This document shows, in pieces, positions 7,262 through 14,413 of a stretch of 17,554 nucleotides of DNA. A model generated the notes under the pieces. The model worked only from the letters and a program-made list of their open reading frames with translations. It did no database searches and was not told where the DNA came from. Origin of the DNA: JACQXX01 sp964639175. GTDB taxonomy: Bacteria > Acidobacteriota > Blastocatellia > Chloracidobacteriales > Chloracidobacteriaceae. The DNA lies in assembly GCA_964639175.1 (NCBI GenBank), contig CAZXCE010000100.1, positions 1 through 17,554 of the forward strand, given 5' to 3'. A program made the translations under genes and the position numbers. The stretch's first letter is position 1. Every line of letters starts with the position of its first letter.

Positions 7262-8188
7262 TCAAGCTCGATGTGATTGGCGAATACCTTTAATGACAAT
7301 ATCGGAAATGACATTCATCGCTCCGGTAAGAGCAAACAAAACAATTCCAAGGACAAACAAAGCCCGGTAATGATCGCTGCCTTTGGGGGCTTCGCCCAGC
7401 TCGGCAGCAATCGCAGCGGTCATGGTTCGAACCGGGTCAACCAGGGAGGTTGGAATCTGGTTGGCGTGCCCGGTCGCCAGCAGCACGGCCATGGTTTCGC
7501 CGACGGCGCGGCCAAGCCCCAGCAGGCAGGCAGCCAGAAGTCCATTGCGGGCAGCCGGGAACAGCACCCGATAGACAATCTCCCAGGTGTTGGCACCCAG
7601 TGCCTGGGCAGCTTCACGATAGGTATCAGGAACCGCTCGCAGGGCGTCTTCAGCAATGGAGACAATCACCGGCACACTCATCAAGGCCAGAATCAATGAT
7701 CCAGTGAACAAATTAGTCCCCAGGGCCGCATCGGTAACGCGTTGAACCAGTGGCCCAAGCACCATCAAGCCGATAAATCCCCAAACAATCGAAGGAATTG
7801 CGGCCAGCAGTTCAATCACGACTTTGAGGGTTTCTTTGGTCGCGCCAGTGGCAAATTCAGAAATGTAAATTGCAGCGCCGAGTCCAGCCGGGATTGCCAG
7901 AACCATCGCCAGCACCGTGGTGCTCACCGTGCCTGCAATTAATCCGAGGGCGCCATAATGCGGAGGATTTCCTTTGGCTGGATTCGGGATCCAACGCACA
8001 CTGGTGAAAAATTCCATCCAGTTAATTTTTGGAAGCAGCGGTTCAGCTTCGATAAAAATGAAGAGAAAGATTGAAATCACGCACAGGATGGCGCTCCACC
8101 CGCAGAAGTGAATAAACCATTCGACAGGTTTTTCAAGCTGATGATTGAGTTCACGCCATTGATTGGGAGGCAGAGACGGGGAATCCAT
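7262..8188 (-). CDS. pstC: Phosphate ABC transporter permease PstC
   Basis: A 308-aa inner-membrane permease pairing with PstA. The N-terminus is cytoplasmic and hydrophilic, followed by a first membrane segment at about residues 28-46 (FCGWSAILCVISIFLFIFI). The periplasmic loop FFTSVRWIPNPAKGNPPHYGALGLIAGT is typical of PstC. The EAA loop reads YREAAQALGANTWEIVYRVLFPAARNG, and GLGRAVGETMAVLLATGH is the family hallmark. It ends with a hydrophobic helix and the tail GIRQSHRA. Length and motifs are normal. An unusually long 372-bp spacer separates it from pstS. Confidence 0.95.
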   Translation of the reverse strand: MDSPSLPPNQWRELNHQLEKPVEWFIHFCGWSAILCVISIFLFIFIEAEPLLPKINWMEFFTSVRWIPNPAKGNPPHYGALGLIAGTVSTTVLAMVLAIPAGLGAAIYISEFATGATKETLKVVIELLAAIPSIVWGFIGLMVLGPLVQRVTDAALGTNLFTGSLILALMSVPVIVSIAEDALRAVPDTYREAAQALGANTWEIVYRVLFPAARNGLLAACLLGLGRAVGETMAVLLATGHANQIPTSLVDPVRTMTAAIAAELGEAPKGSDHYRALFVLGIVLFALTGAMNVISDIVIKGIRQSHRA

Positions 8189-8560
8189 AGCTCATCCATA
8201 TGTGCAGTTGAAATTCTGCTACTGGTTCGATCAGGCAAGGTGTAAACCCCTGCTTGAACCAAAGCCAGAACCTGTGCAACTCAGGTAAGCATGGCAATGC
8301 CTGGAGATTCAAAAGAATCAGGTGTGAAGCGGATGAACGGGTTTGGGGCAACGAAACCGGTATATCGCACCGCTGAATGCCAGGTGGCACAGGTGATATT
8401 TAATTTGGGTGAGCTTCAACGGGTATTCTTGATGACTGAACATGAGACGTTGATGAGGCAAGGCGGTTTCAGTCGGTGGAATACCTCTTTTGGATCGTCC
8501 CATTGTGACTTCCTTACCTACCGAAGTCAAATATGGAGTGCGGTGGCTTGACACCGCTTT
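8189..8560. other. 372-bp spacer between pstS and pstC with doubtful small ORFs
   Basis: No recognisable gene. On the minus strand an ATG at 8503 is preceded by a strong AAGGAAG ribosome-binding site and opens a 61-aa frame (MGRSKRGIPPTETALPHQRL...) to 8318. It resembles nothing I know and its composition is ordinary. On the plus strand an 86-aa frame runs 8291-8551 and ends in the loop of the hairpin at 8540-8557. Either could be a small gene, a pseudogene remnant or chance. The left end of the spacer (8189-8290) shows nothing. Confidence 0.4.
8318..8503 (-). CDS. Possible small ORF, 61 aa, in pstS-pstC spacer
   Basis: A weak candidate. Its main support is a near-ideal ribosome-binding site (AAGGAAG, 6 nt from the ATG) and co-orientation inside the pst locus. 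The predicted peptide is basic, contains no signal peptide or membrane segment, and ends RCPKPVHPLHT. I do not recognise it. The opposite strand is open over the same interval, which lowers confidence that this frame is the coding one. Confidence 0.2.
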   Translation of the reverse strand: MGRSKRGIPPTETALPHQRLMFSHQEYPLKLTQIKYHLCHLAFSGAIYRFRCPKPVHPLHT

Positions 8561-8562
8561 TT
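8535..8562 (+). terminator. Dispersed hairpin repeat, copy 2 (terminator-like on + strand)
   Basis: GCGGTG (8540-8545), loop GCTTGA (8546-8551) and CACCGC (8552-8557) are followed by TTTTT (8558-8562), the form of an intrinsic terminator for plus-strand transcription. It abuts the pstS stop codon, so for pstS (minus strand) it lies immediately 3' but lacks a U-run in that direction. It is the inverted relative of the repeat at 4433-4458. The stem differs by a compensated pair (T-A here, C-G there). Confidence 0.6.
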
Positions 8563-9460
8563 ACCATCGTGGAACAAACCCCTCTTGAGCCACAATCGCC
8601 TGACCTTCGGAACTGAGTGCCCAATCGAGGAACTTGCGGGTTTCGCCATCGGGTTCGCCTACCGTGTAGAGATACAACTTGCGGGCCAACGGATAATCAC
8701 CCGTTCGGGCTGTTTCAATTGACGGAAACACGCCGGGCTGGCCTTTTTTCTTTGAAAGGGCAAGCCATTTAACATGATGGTTTTTATAGCCCATTCCGGT
8801 ATACCCAAGCGCCAGTCGGGAGCGACCAATTTGTTCAATGACTTCGCTTGACCCGTTCAGTTCGCTAATCCCGGCTCGAAATTCCCGCGACCGCCCCTGT
8901 TCATCCTGATTGCAGACAATTTCCCGAAAGTAGTCATAGGTGCCAGAGCTGTTTTGCCGACCAATAAGCACAACTTTTCCAGCCAGTTGTCTATCAAGTT
9001 GATCCCACCGTTCAATATCACCATTTTCAGACCACAGGTGTTGGAGTTCCTCGATTGAAAGCCGGGTGACCGGATTTGACGGATGGACATACACTGCCAG
9101 GGCATCATACCCAATGACAAACTCGACTGGCGCCTTGCCCCGAGCGGTGATGATTTCTTCGCGTTCCCTGGGTTTGATCTCGCGGCTGGAACTGGCAATG
9201 TCAATAGTGCCATTGATGAGGGCGGCAATCCCGGTTCCGGACCCGCCGCCAGAGGCATTGACCATCACTCTGGAATTGTGAGTGGTATAGGTTTCGGCCC
9301 AGGCAGTCGTGATTTGAACCAGGGTGTCAGAGCCTTTGATTTCAATCGTTTCGTGAGAAGCCCGCGAAGACCTGCATCCAGTTGAAATCCACAGGAGGCA
9401 CCCAGCCAGAATGAGGTTGAGGATACCTGTGGAAATGATTTTGAGAAAAAGGTTTTTCAT
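8561..9460 (-). CDS. pstS: Phosphate ABC transporter substrate-binding lipoprotein PstS
   Basis: A 299-aa exported phosphate-binding protein. The N-terminus is a lipoprotein-type signal: basic MKNLFLK, a hydrophobic core, then two possible lipidation cysteines, C21 (LAGC, the better lipobox) and C29 (STGC, at the end of the hydrophobic stretch). Phosphate-site motifs of the PstS-like family are IKGSDTLVQ (near 41-49), ASGGGSGTGIAALINGTIDIASSSR, and RQNSSGTYDYFRE. The mature part ends FLDWALSSEGQAIVAQEGF, typical of the family. The start ATG 9460 has a strong GGAGG ribosome-binding site. It is the first gene of the pst series, so a phosphate-responsive promoter is expected upstream, but I could not pick out a clear Pho box. 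No phoU, phoB or phoR lies in the window. Confidence 0.93.
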   Translation of the reverse strand: MKNLFLKIISTGILNLILAGCLLWISTGCRSSRASHETIEIKGSDTLVQITTAWAETYTTHNSRVMVNASGGGSGTGIAALINGTIDIASSSREIKPREREEIITARGKAPVEFVIGYDALAVYVHPSNPVTRLSIEELQHLWSENGDIERWDQLDRQLAGKVVLIGRQNSSGTYDYFREIVCNQDEQGRSREFRAGISELNGSSEVIEQIGRSRLALGYTGMGYKNHHVKWLALSKKKGQPGVFPSIETARTGDYPLARKLYLYTVGEPDGETRKFLDWALSSEGQAIVAQEGFVPRW

Positions 9461-9506
9461 ATGGCCTCCGAAATTGTATGAAAAGAAAAGGCAGGAAGGA
9501 GGTTTT

Positions 9507-9518
9507 TCAGTATACTGA
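9507..9518. promoter_or_regulatory. 12-bp perfect palindrome in divergent pstS / SPFH promoter region
   Basis: TCAGTATACTGA is its own reverse complement and sits centrally in the 142-bp region between the divergent pstS and SPFH start codons. Its core TATACT can also serve as a -10 box on either strand. On the minus strand an AAGACA lies 19 bp upstream as a poor -35. It could be an operator or simply overlapping -10 boxes. Confidence 0.35.
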
Positions 9519-9602
9519 GAGCCATTCCTCTTATGTCTTTGTACCAGAGTCTTGTTAACCCTGTTTAAACCCAGCCTTCTTTTTCAGCCAGAGGAGAACG
9601 TT

Positions 9603-11129
9603 ATGGAGTCAGGAGGGAACCCGATGAAAAATACCTATCTGGAGCAGGTCAAAGCCGAACAGCAGCAAGTCGAAGTGGATTTACGTGCTAAACGTGGACG
9701 CCAGGCGGACATGGCGGTTCCAAACATGGGGCCGATGGCCCCGATGATGGCTCAGGCGATGGCGGCACCGCCGGCTGATTTAATGCAATCTGCTCCGGTG
9801 CTGGCACCGGCCCTTGACGTTCGGGTCGTTGGCTTTTGGCGTTGGAAGACGGTAATTGTCCCGCCCAATGCCTACGTGGTGCATACCCGCCGGGGTTACC
9901 CCGATCCATTGCATATTGGGTTGGGCATTTCCTTTGGGTTCAACCCCTATTCTGATTCCTATCTGGTTGTTCCGTCGGCCATGCAGACGATTTTGATCAA
10001 TGCCAACTGTATCTGCCGCGAATTGCAAGGGTTGCTGGTCCAGGGCTATGTCCAGTGGATCATTGGTGATTTTGCCACGGCTTACAAAAAGCTGGATTTT
10101 TCCGATCTGGTTGACCCCATGCGGATTGTCAACGTGCAGTTGCGCGAACAGGCCGAAGCCGCCATCAAAGACAAAGTCGCCACCATGAGCATTGATGATG
10201 TGCTCTCAGACAAGCAGCCGATTATCCAGGAACTGACAGCCCGACTCAGGCAAGTCGCTGAAGGGGAAGGGGATAGTGATAAAGGATTGGGGTTGCGGAT
10301 TGTCACGGTTCAAATCAAGGAAGCCGTGGTGAGTTCAACGCGCCTCTGGGAAAACCTCCAGGAACCATTTCGTGCCGACCGTGCCCGGATTGCCAATCTG
10401 GCCAAGCTCGAAGCCGAATCAGTGATCAAGGCCGAAGAACTCAAACACGAGCAAACGCGCTCGGTGACCGAAATGGAAAGTAAGAGCGAACTGGCACGGA
10501 TTCGAGCGGCCAAAGAAGCCGAAGTGTTTGACCGCGAACAGGCCGAAAAAGCCCGCCGTCATCAGAAAGAACAGGAAGTCACCCGGGCGACGCTCCTGGA
10601 ACGCAACATCACGCTCAAGCAGGAACAAAAATCCAAACGTGAACTTGAAGAAGCCACAATTGAGAATTCAATCGCCCTGGCCAAAGCCAACGCCAAACTT
10701 GAACAGGAACGGCTGGAGCAGGAATTTGCCCGCGAGCGGATGAAGCTCACTGAAATGTTGACCCGCCGGGACACCGAGTTTCACAACGCCCTGGCGCAGC
10801 AAGCCGCCCAAAATGAAGCCAAAAACAAACAGGCCCAGCACGAACTGGACCTGAAATCGGCTGAACAGAATATTGAGAACAACCTCTCTGATGCCTTTTT
10901 GCACCGCGAATTGATTCAGACACTGCCCGAAATGCTGGAGCACCTGCCCAAGCCGGACGAATTGCGATCAGTGACGATTGGATCGGGCACGGACGCCGCC
11001 GCCGGACAATCGCTGGTGTCGGTTGTCGGCCAGATCCTGAGCCTGGCCGAAGCGTTTGGCTTCACGCGCAATCAATCAAAAACACGTCCCATCGCCGACC
11101 AGCTTGCAAACCCCGAATCGGAAGAATAG
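9603..11129 (+). CDS. SPFH/band 7 (flotillin-like) protein with long coiled coil
   Basis: A 508-aa protein. Residues 36-65 are rich in Met, Ala and Pro (MAVPNMGPMAPMMAQAMAAPP) with no membrane helix. An SPFH/band-7 domain spans about 80-250 (KTVIVPPNAYVVHTRRG..., a segment LREQAEAAIKDKVATMSIDDVLSD typical of the family). A long charged coiled coil follows (about 255-435, with many Glu/Ala/Lys/Arg). The C-terminal part (ELIQTLPEMLEHLPKPDELRSV, about 442-463) resembles flotillin C-termini. Such proteins assemble into large oligomers that organise membranes. Here no transmembrane or signal segment is visible, so peripheral attachment or a soluble assembly is likely. I chose ATG 9603 because of GAGGAG 6 nt upstream; ATG 9624, with AGGAGG before it, is a real alternative. 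It is divergent from pstS. Confidence 0.85.
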   Translation: MESGGNPMKNTYLEQVKAEQQQVEVDLRAKRGRQADMAVPNMGPMAPMMAQAMAAPPADLMQSAPVLAPALDVRVVGFWRWKTVIVPPNAYVVHTRRGYPDPLHIGLGISFGFNPYSDSYLVVPSAMQTILINANCICRELQGLLVQGYVQWIIGDFATAYKKLDFSDLVDPMRIVNVQLREQAEAAIKDKVATMSIDDVLSDKQPIIQELTARLRQVAEGEGDSDKGLGLRIVTVQIKEAVVSSTRLWENLQEPFRADRARIANLAKLEAESVIKAEELKHEQTRSVTEMESKSELARIRAAKEAEVFDREQAEKARRHQKEQEVTRATLLERNITLKQEQKSKRELEEATIENSIALAKANAKLEQERLEQEFARERMKLTEMLTRRDTEFHNALAQQAAQNEAKNKQAQHELDLKSAEQNIENNLSDAFLHRELIQTLPEMLEHLPKPDELRSVTIGSGTDAAAGQSLVSVVGQILSLAEAFGFTRNQSKTRPIADQLANPESEE

Positions 11130-11314
11130 CTGAAAGGAAAAGTACAGAGTTCAAGCTTTTGCTTGCTGAAGCTGTTGTGCGGTCCGGTCCAGGGATTGGC
11201 GAACCATTGTCTGGGTTGTCAGTTAATGCTTTGGTCTTAGACGTTTGCGAAAGAGTCTATGAATGTTGGAGGAAGAACACCAGCGCAATAATGCTTGATT
11301 TGAACGGTCTTGTG

Positions 11315-11734
11315 TCAAACGGTCCAATCTTCAATTTGAAGCCCAGGTACCTGGGAGAAATCCTTTGTGTTACGAGTAACTAAAATTCCATTATGAACAA
11401 GGGTAATCGCCGCAATTCGTAAATCTTGACTTCCAATCCGAATTTTTTGCTGCCGGAGTTGATGAAACTGGGAATCCACGCTGGCATCATACTCAAGAAC
11501 TTGAATCCGCCCGAAATCAAATACTGCTTCTTTTAAACGGTGATAACCATTGACGCGGGATTCAGCCGTGGTTGCTTTGCTGATATAAGCCAGCCAACCT
11601 TTGAGTTGTTCTTCAACTGTGATAACTGTAATTGCCACATCTTCAATAGGAAGTTGCATTAACCGGGTTTTGAGAGCTGGAAAGCCTCGTTGGTTCAAGC
11701 TGAAATGATCGGTGTCAAGAATATACAGGGTCAT
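11315..11734 (-). CDS. PIN-domain toxin, VapC-like
   Basis: A 139-aa PIN-domain protein, the usual size of a VapC-type ribonuclease toxin. Acidic residues at the expected places are D7 (LYILDTDHFSL), E41/E42 (TVITVEEQLKG), D104 (IGSQDLRIAAI) and D125 (VTRNTKDFSQVPGL), which would form the Mg-dependent active site. Its ATG overlaps the stop of the upstream antitoxin gene by 4 nt (ATGA), the classic arrangement for a co-translated toxin-antitoxin pair. The predicted target is RNA; which RNA cannot be told from sequence. There is no sign of decay. Confidence 0.88.
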   Translation of the reverse strand: MTLYILDTDHFSLNQRGFPALKTRLMQLPIEDVAITVITVEEQLKGWLAYISKATTAESRVNGYHRLKEAVFDFGRIQVLEYDASVDSQFHQLRQQKIRIGSQDLRIAAITLVHNGILVTRNTKDFSQVPGLQIEDWTV

Positions 11735-12030
11735 AACTCACTTTCCCTGTTGTTAACCTGCTTACGAAAAGCTTCGATTTCAGCCATGACCTCGTCGAAG
11801 GCTGGGTCATCGCGCAATCGTCCATGCATTGCCAGCCAGGGATTGGTTGGATCCAGATCAATATCTACTGTCACAATTTCACCTTGAGTCAGGTAATCGG
11901 TCAGTGCCGCTTTCGCCTTGGAAACGGCGATTTCTTTGGTTTCTGCTTCAATTTGGAAGTCAGGAAAACCAAGGGCCGAAGCTGAGAAAAGATGGTTTGG
12001 TTGTTCTTTGACAAGTATTTTGTATTGCAT
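11731..12030 (-). CDS. HicB-like antitoxin of PIN toxin
   Basis: A 99-aa protein encoded immediately upstream of the PIN toxin. The N-terminal 60 or so residues (MQYKILVKEQPNHLFSASAL..., then EIAVSKAKAALTDYLTQGEIVTVDID) have the alternating strand-helix pattern of HicB-type partial RNase H folds. The C-terminal part (NPWLAMHGRLRDDPAFDEVMAEIEAFRKQ) resembles the toxin-binding tail seen in antitoxins paired with PIN toxins. It would neutralise the toxin by binding and possibly repress its own promoter. No clear helix-turn-helix is visible. The start ATG 12030 has only a weak ribosome-binding site. The assignment is by fold pattern and gene order. Confidence 0.75.
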   Translation of the reverse strand: MQYKILVKEQPNHLFSASALGFPDFQIEAETKEIAVSKAKAALTDYLTQGEIVTVDIDLDPTNPWLAMHGRLRDDPAFDEVMAEIEAFRKQVNNRESEL

Positions 12031-12389
12031 AAAGTGTTCTTATTCACAAAAGATAGAATGGTTGATTGTCGCTCCTTTTGTGGGTTTGGGCAACCCTGAC
12101 ACCATTTTAAGAAAAGCGAACGCCCTCCCGAGAGCGAACCGTTTGGGTCTGGATTCCGGCGAGTGTGCTTCAAAGCAGGCTTCCACCCGGCTATTTTCCA
12201 TCGCCCTGCGGGCAAGACCCAATCTTTCCGCAACTGAAGATGCCCAGGTGATATGGTTGGTGTCAATCCTGAGTTGAAGCGGGAAAGCTGCCAGTGGCAA
12301 GATACAGAAAAAGCATGGTTGCCCCAACCAGACGAAAAAAGCTCATTTGTTCCCCAAAGAATCCAACTCAGAGTTTTATCTGTTTCTCC
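12031..12389. other. 359-bp divergent spacer, no convincing gene
   Basis: This lies between the antitoxin gene (-) and the pyruvate kinase-like gene (+). Open frames exist on both strands (minus 12040-12327; plus from GTG 12294 running in frame into the next gene), but neither start has a good ribosome-binding site and the translated sequences look non-coding. The promoters of the toxin-antitoxin operon and of the pyruvate kinase-like gene should be here; none could be assigned with confidence. Confidence 0.45.
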
Positions 12390-14288
12390 ATGACACACCC
12401 AAACGACGGTCTTGAACTCACTCCATTTCAACTGACCCAGGAAATGGAATCGCTGTTTGCTGAATTGACTACGATTCGGGCCGAGATGATCAATCTGGCC
12501 AGTCCGGCTGAAACAATCCTGGACAAACTCAACCCAACCTACCATGAAAGCGCCCGCAACCTGCTGCATTATCTGGCGTTGCGGCGACATGACCTCCGTC
12601 CGCTCCAGTTACGGCTGGCGGCGTTGGGGTTGTCTTCACTGGGCCGTGCCGAATCGCACGTGCTGGCAACGGTAGATGCTGTGTTGCGTGCGCTACATCG
12701 GCTGATTCAGCGCGACGGGGATTTACCAGAGCCGGTGACCCCAGCCCTTGATTTTGCTGGAGGCCAGCACCTGCTCACCGATCACACCGAACGGCTGCTG
12801 GGGCCAGTTCCACCAGGTCGTGAAGTTCGGATTATGGTCACTATGCCGAGCGAAGCCGCGGACGATTACATGCTGGTCCACAATCTGGTCAAACAGGGTA
12901 TGGATTGCATGCGCATCAATTGTGCCCACGACGACACCCGGGCCTGGAAGCGAATGATTGACCATCTTCGCCACGCCGAAGCGTCACTGGGTCGGTCGTG
13001 TCGGGTCGTAATGGATCTGGCGGGACCGAAGCTACGCACTGGACCGCTGGAACCTGGACCGACGGTGATGAAGATTCGTCCGCAACGTGATGTCTATGGA
13101 AAGGTTGTGGCTCCGGCCCGGGTGTGGCTCACCAACGAAGAATCACCGGTTCGGTCTCCGTCGCCGGCGGATGCCATTCTTCCGGTATCGGCTGACTGGC
13201 TGGCGCAACTTGAGGTCGGAGACGCCATCAAGTTTCGGGACCTTCGCGGTGCTCCGCGAACTCTGCATGTGGTGGATGCCACCGATGATGGATGCTGGGC
13301 CGAACTCAAACGCGTCGCCTATCTTGTTCCTGGAATTGTGCTCCACATCGAGCCGGGTGATCACCGCCCTGAAACCGGGAAAACAGACGTTGGCGTGTTT
13401 GCCCCACGTGAAAACCCAATTACCTTACAGCAAGGGGATTTGCTGATTTTGACTCGGAATTTAAAACCGGGCCGACCGGCCACCGTGGATAGCCGGGGGC
13501 GAATCCTCTGTCCGGCTTCGATTGGTTGCACTTTACCTGAAGTTTTCGACGATATCCGCGCCGGAGAGCGAATCTGGTTTGATGATGGCAAAATCGGCGG
13601 CGTAATCGAACGCATCGAAGATGACCGGACCCTGGTTCGAATCACGCAGACCGCTGCCCGAGGGGCCAAACTCCGAAGTGATAAAGGCATCAACCTGCCG
13701 GATAGCGCGTTACGGCTGTCGGCACTGACCGAAAAGGATATTGCCGATCTCCGGTTTGTCGTTCATCACGCCGATGCCGTGGCGCTCTCGTTTGCCAATC
13801 AAGCCCAGGATGTTGATTTGCTCCGCGAGGAAATCAACCGGATTGGTGGGCCGCAACCGGCGGTGATTCTCAAGATTGAAACCCGACGGGGGTTTGAAAA
13901 CCTGGCTGCCATGTTGCTGACTGCCATGCGCATGCCCTGTTCCGGCGTGATGATTGCCCGTGGTGATCTGGCGGTTGAATGTGGCTTTGAACGACTGGCC
14001 GAAGTGCAGGAGGAAATTCTCTGGATTTGCGAAGCCGCCCATGTCCCAGTGATTTGGGCAACCCAGGTGTTGGAAACGCTCGCTCGCCAGGGAATGCCAT
14101 CGCGGGCTGAAATCACCGACGCGGCGATGGGCCACCGGGCCGAATGCGTGATGCTCAATAAAGGCCCCTTTGTGGTCAATGCCGTTCAGGTACTCGATGA
14201 TATTTTGCAGCGGATGCAGACCCACCAGGCAAAGAAAAGCGCCATGCTCCGGGAACTCCGGCTGGCGCATTTGTTTCCGCAGATTTAG
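12390..14288 (+). CDS. Divergent pyruvate kinase-like protein with N-terminal extension, no C-terminal regulatory domain
   Basis: A 632-aa member of the pyruvate kinase superfamily (ADP + phosphoenolpyruvate to ATP + pyruvate in true enzymes). Residues 1-140 are a helical extension not found in classical Pyk. The catalytic barrel begins at REVRIMVTMPSEA (144-156). Conserved positions are R175 and N177 (MRINCAH), D209 (MDLAGPKLRTG), K495/E497 (ILKIETRRG), ARGDL (523-527) and T558 (IWATQVLE). Differences: Ala179 replaces the K+-site Ser, Leu210 the K+-site Thr, and Lys214 stands at the position of muscle-enzyme Glu117, where K+-independent enzymes carry Lys. The B domain (about 215-430) is enlarged. 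The protein ends shortly after the barrel, so the classical C domain is absent. ATG 12390 is chosen by position; ATG 12315 and GTG 12294 are in frame and none has a strong Shine-Dalgarno. Length resembles the approximately 600-residue 'pyruvate kinase' proteins of some bacteria. Confidence 0.82.
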   Translation: MTHPNDGLELTPFQLTQEMESLFAELTTIRAEMINLASPAETILDKLNPTYHESARNLLHYLALRRHDLRPLQLRLAALGLSSLGRAESHVLATVDAVLRALHRLIQRDGDLPEPVTPALDFAGGQHLLTDHTERLLGPVPPGREVRIMVTMPSEAADDYMLVHNLVKQGMDCMRINCAHDDTRAWKRMIDHLRHAEASLGRSCRVVMDLAGPKLRTGPLEPGPTVMKIRPQRDVYGKVVAPARVWLTNEESPVRSPSPADAILPVSADWLAQLEVGDAIKFRDLRGAPRTLHVVDATDDGCWAELKRVAYLVPGIVLHIEPGDHRPETGKTDVGVFAPRENPITLQQGDLLILTRNLKPGRPATVDSRGRILCPASIGCTLPEVFDDIRAGERIWFDDGKIGGVIERIEDDRTLVRITQTAARGAKLRSDKGINLPDSALRLSALTEKDIADLRFVVHHADAVALSFANQAQDVDLLREEINRIGGPQPAVILKIETRRGFENLAAMLLTAMRMPCSGVMIARGDLAVECGFERLAEVQEEILWICEAAHVPVIWATQVLETLARQGMPSRAEITDAAMGHRAECVMLNKGPFVVNAVQVLDDILQRMQTHQAKKSAMLRELRLAHLFPQI

Positions 14289-14408
14289 GGTTCCGGGTTC
14301 CGGGTTCCGGGTTCCGGGTTCCGGGTTTTCGAATCTATTTCCTTTATGTCCCTTTTGTCCTTGATGTCCTTTTTCCAGAGCCTGGAACCCGATACCCTGA
14401 ATCCTGAA
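14288..14408 (+). repeat. Heptamer-arm element C between pyruvate kinase-like gene and Uma2 gene
   Basis: Five perfect GGGTTCC units (14288-14322) begin with the last G of the TAG stop codon of the upstream gene. They are followed by GGGTTTTCGAA, a T-rich middle (TTTATGTCCCTTTTGTCC and TTGATGTCC), and an opposing arm with CCTGGAACCCGATACCCTGAA (split here only for description; 14381-14401), ending 5-6 nt before the Uma2 stop. It fills the whole 125-bp gap between two convergent genes and could serve as a bidirectional terminator-like structure. Confidence 0.85.
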
Positions 14409-14413
14409 TGGTG

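Noticed and set aside
9461..9602. Pho box upstream of pstS
   Set aside because: I looked for paired CTGTCAT-like direct repeats with the usual 11-bp spacing and found none that I could defend.
11150..11182. Terminator after the SPFH gene (CAAGC-TTTT-GCTTG)
   Set aside because: The stem is only 5 bp with no T-run after it, so it is too weak to call.
12294..12389. Longer start (GTG 12294 or ATG 12315) for the pyruvate kinase-like protein
   Set aside because: The added residues are basic and low in protein-like character, without a ribosome-binding site. They cannot be fully excluded because ATG 12390 also lacks a strong one.
14288..14322. GGGTTCC tandem units as a CRISPR array or telomere-like repeat
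   Set aside because: Units are 7 bp with no spacers, they occur internally and in both orientations, and they are paired with an opposing arm. This is not a CRISPR array or a chromosome end.
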